DNA of 64,000 nucleotides from an uncultured Paracoccaceae bacterium. Lineage in GTDB: Bacteria; Pseudomonadota; Alphaproteobacteria; Rhodobacterales; Rhodobacteraceae. Under the pieces are notes generated by a model. That model was not told the DNA's origin. It did no database searches and worked only from the letters and a program-made list of their open reading frames with translations. A program made the position numbers and the translations under genes. The stretch spans positions 310,001-374,000 of the forward strand of contig CANNFE010000002.1 of NCBI GenBank assembly GCA_947503775.1. Reading direction: 5' to 3'. Every line of letters begins with the position of its first letter. The first letter of the stretch is position 1. Below, piece after piece: positions 61,878 through 64,000 of the stretch.

Positions 61878-63179
61878 TCAGAGGACGTAGCGGCTCAGAT
61901 CGGTGGAGCGCGACAACTCGCCGAGATGCGCCTCGACGAAGTCGGCATCCACGGCGACCGCATCGCCGGCCCGGTCGGGCGCGATGAAAGAGAGATCCTC
62001 GAAGACCCGCTCGAGCACAGTATAAAGCCGCCGCGCGCCGATGTTCTCGACCGCCTCGTTCACCTCGGCCGCGATACGGGCCAAGGCCGCGATGCCGTCT
62101 TCGGTGAAGTCGACCGTCACGTCCTCGGTGCCCATCAGGGCGGTGTATTGCCGGGTCAGCGCATTGTCCGTCTCGGTCAGGATGCGGACGAAATCCTGCT
62201 CGGTCAGCGCGCGCAGCTCGACCCGGATCGGCAGGCGGCCCTGAAGCTCGGGCAGCAGATCGGACGGTTTGGCGATGTGGAACGCGCCTGACGCGATAAA
62301 GAGGATATGGTCCGTCTTGACCGGCCCGTGCTTGGTCGAGACCGTCGTGCCCTCGATCAGCGGCAGCAGATCCCGCTGCACGCCTTCGCGGCTGACATCG
62401 CCGCCGCGTGTCTCGGAGCGGACGGCGACCTTGTCGATCTCGTCCAGGAACACGATCCCGTTTTGCTCCACCGCCTCGAGCGCCGCGCGGTTCACCGTCT
62501 CGTCGTCGAGCAGCTTGTCCGCCTCTTCCGAGATCAACAGCTCATAGCTCGCCGCGACGGTCAGGCGCTTCTTGACCGTCCGTTGGAAAGCCTTGCCGAA
62601 GATATCACCGATATTCATCATCCCCATCTGGCCGGGTTGACCGGGCAACTCGAGCCCCTGCATCGGGTTCGACGTATCGGCGACCTCAAGCTCGATCACC
62701 GTGTCGTCCAGCTCGCCCGTCTTGAGTTTCTTGCGAAACATCTCGCGCGTGCCCTCTCGCGCCTGATCGCCCGCGATGGCCTCGATGACGCGTTCCTCGG
62801 CGGCGGCATGGGCCTTGGCCTTGACGTCCTCGCGCATATGCTCGCGGGTCTGCAGGATGGCTGTATCGACAAGGTCGCGGACGATCTGCTCCACATCCCG
62901 GCCGACATAGCCGACCTCGGTGAACTTGGTTGCCTCGACCTTGATGAAGGGCGCGCGCGCCAGCTTGGCCAGACGGCGGCTGATCTCGGTCTTGCCGACC
63001 CCGGTGGGGCCGATCATCAGGATGTTTTTGGGATAGACCTCCTCGCGCAGATCGTCGGGCAGCTGCTTGCGCCGCCAGCGATTGCGCAAAGCCACGGCCA
63101 CGGCGCGCTTGGCATCCGCCTGCCCGATGATGAAGCGATCCAGCTCGGACACAATTTCGCGGGGAGTGAGGTCTGTCAT
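61878..63179 (-). CDS. hslU: ATP-dependent protease ATPase subunit HslU
   Basis: AAA+ unfoldase of the HslUV protease, 433 aa. Seen: the N-terminal [17 protein letters not shown], Walker [11 protein letters not shown], the pore motif [15 protein letters not shown], Walker [13 protein letters not shown], sensor segments, and the C-terminal LSRYVL that docks in HslV. The ATG at 63179 gives the standard N-terminus; the frame is open upstream to 63218. The peptidase gene hslV, usually directly upstream, is not found between 63180 and the window end. Confidence 0.96.
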   Translation of the reverse strand: MTDLTPREIVSELDRFIIGQADAKRAVAVALRNRWRRKQLPDDLREEVYPKNILMIGPTGVGKTEISRRLAKLARAPFIKVEATKFTEVGYVGRDVEQIVRDLVDTAILQTREHMREDVKAKAHAAAEERVIEAIAGDQAREGTREMFRKKLKTGELDDTVIELEVADTSNPMQGLELPGQPGQMGMMNIGDIFGKAFQRTVKKRLTVAASYELLISEEADKLLDDETVNRAALEAVEQNGIVFLDEIDKVAVRSETRGGDVSREGVQRDLLPLIEGTTVSTKHGPVKTDHILFIASGAFHIAKPSDLLPELQGRLPIRVELRALTEQDFVRILTETDNALTRQYTALMGTEDVTVDFTEDGIAALARIAAEVNEAVENIGARRLYTVLERVFEDLSFIAPDRAGDAVAVDADFVEAHLGELSRSTDLSRYVL

Positions 63180-63379
63180 GAGGGCCTTCGTCTGAATGGA
63201 TCCGCGACAGATAGGCATGTGGGCAGAAAACGCAACGGGGGGGGGTAGGGGGTGCGGGCCCGCATATAGCGAAGTCAGTCAGCCGCCCGATGATCTGTAT
63301 CGCATAAAAGGCGAAGGTTGGATCGCAGTGAAGATCGGTAGATCTGTCGAAGCTCACCGGCTCCGAGCAGCGCCCTCCA

Positions 63380-63619
63380 TCAAGCGGGGCTGACGACATG
63401 CCCGACGAGGTTTCCGTCGAGGGTATATCTTCGACCGGCAGCCCAGCCACTCTCCCCCAGAACGTTCCGCACCTGATCGCTGCTGACGTACTTATCGGGC
63501 GACGACTTGTTGCAGGTGACGATCATCACCTCCTGTCGAAGCTCGGAGTTTTTCGCAAGCCAGGTCCGAAGGTCCAGCTCTGATGAGATTTTCACCCGCT
63601 TCAGTTTTGGTATGGTCAT
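63380..63619 (-). CDS. Small conserved hypothetical protein
   Basis: A 79-aa protein starting MTIPKLKRVK, with GAGGGG upstream of the ATG at 63619. It is a mixed alpha/beta sequence (LRTWLAKNSELRQEVMIVTC, YTLDGNLVGHVVSP). I recall similar small proteins from Rhodobacteraceae genomes but know no function. It stands alone between hslU and a membrane-protein gene. Confidence 0.65.
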   Translation of the reverse strand: MTIPKLKRVKISSELDLRTWLAKNSELRQEVMIVTCNKSSPDKYVSSDQVRNVLGESGWAAGRRYTLDGNLVGHVVSPA

Positions 63620-63737
63620 GGCGCGCACCCCTCTAAGTTCCACTGCCCATCAATAAGGTGAAACTGACACTGGAGCAAATTTAGCTAAGAGGTCGTGTCC
63701 TTCGCCGCCAAGGTATCGAACGCAAGCTGGTCCTCTC

Positions 63738-64000
63738 TCACCCCACCGGCGGCAGCTTCGCCCTCGGTAGGAACGGCAGCATTCCCATCAGGACACCTCG
63801 GATCCTTTCCCAGAAGGCTCCGAGGAGGACGAGGACGATGCCCAGCAGCAGGATGAGCGTGGCGATGCCCATACCTTCCTCGAGCTGGGCGCTGAGGGCC
63901 ACGACATAGCCGACCGCTGCGATCAGGAAGGAGCGGCGGTCGATCACGATGGCCACGAGAGCGAGCGCTCCAAGGAAGACCACCAGAGCGAGCCGCGCGC
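63738..64000 (-). CDS. C-terminal part of an integral membrane protein (partial)
   Basis: The frame stays open to the window edge, so this is the end of a longer gene; 87 residues are visible. It has two or three hydrophobic segments (VVFLGALALVAIVID, FLIAAVGYVVALSA, GIATLILLLGIVLVLLGAFW) and a Pro-rich C-terminus. The layout resembles the end of DUF2157-like membrane proteins, which is only a guess. A GTG at 63983 is an internal codon, not necessarily a start. Confidence 0.55.
   Translation of the reverse strand, partial: ARLALVVFLGALALVAIVIDRRSFLIAAVGYVVALSAQLEEGMGIATLILLLGIVLVLLGAFWERIRGVLMGMLPFLPRAKLPPVG

Overview
The window looks like the chromosome of a marine-type alphaproteobacterium, most likely of the Rhodobacteraceae (Roseobacter group). 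The DNA is GC-rich. Genes are packed into operons with ATGA, GTGA and TGATG start/stop overlaps, and GTG and TTG starts are frequent. Families typical of that group are present: an HpsN-like dehydrogenase with a YeiH exporter, large RTX proteins, serralysin-like proteases and alphaproteobacterial-type RibA. I saw no tRNA, rRNA, CRISPR, insertion sequence or prophage gene. No gap between genes exceeds about 260 bp.

Layout. 0-4.2 kb: the end of an uptake and catabolic operon (betaine-type ABC permease, HisD-family/HpsN-like dehydrogenase, YeiH exporter, RidA), probably for an organosulfonate. 4.4-8.7 kb: an RND efflux pair. 8.7-19.5 kb: surface-glycan genes, with a complete rfbCBDA set for dTDP-L-rhamnose flanked by large glycosyltransferases, one of which carries a C-terminal sulfotransferase-like domain. 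19.8-27.8 kb: a secreted M10 metalloprotease and a propeller/RTX protein, on either side of a capsule-type ABC exporter (kpsT, kpsE, kpsM). 28-31.2 kb: a UDP-HexNAc dehydrogenase, two small coiled-coil genes and a glycosyltransferase. 31.2-32.8 kb: housekeeping genes (nicotinamidase, TrhO).

32.8-46.2 kb is the most unusual part. A minus-strand set (PTPS-like protein, SAM methyltransferase, RibD-type reductase, GTP cyclohydrolase II, BchC-like dehydrogenase, IMPase-family phosphatase) looks like a dedicated pteridine or pyrimidine pathway. Beside it lies a plus-strand membrane-glycolipid set (CDP-alcohol phosphatidyltransferase, LtaS/sulfatase-like enzyme, flippase-like membrane protein, GT4 glycosyltransferase, FkbM methyltransferase). 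Between them are an EEP-family hydrolase, OpgG and a cytochrome b561. The PTPS-like protein has lost most canonical catalytic and zinc residues. I read the region as a candidate undescribed pathway that may join a GTP-derived heterocycle to a lipid or glycan.

46.4-49.5 kb: a rhomboid protease and a secreted RCC1/Ig-like/RTX protein. 49.7-59.9 kb: a two-component system divergent from a five-gene glycan operon (three glycosyltransferases, an ABC exporter, a tandem APH-type kinase). The shared 259-bp control region holds an 11-bp-period direct repeat and two inverted repeats. 60-64 kb: a histone-H1-like protein, a DUF900 lipoprotein hydrolase, hslU without an adjacent hslV, a small conserved protein and the end of a membrane protein.
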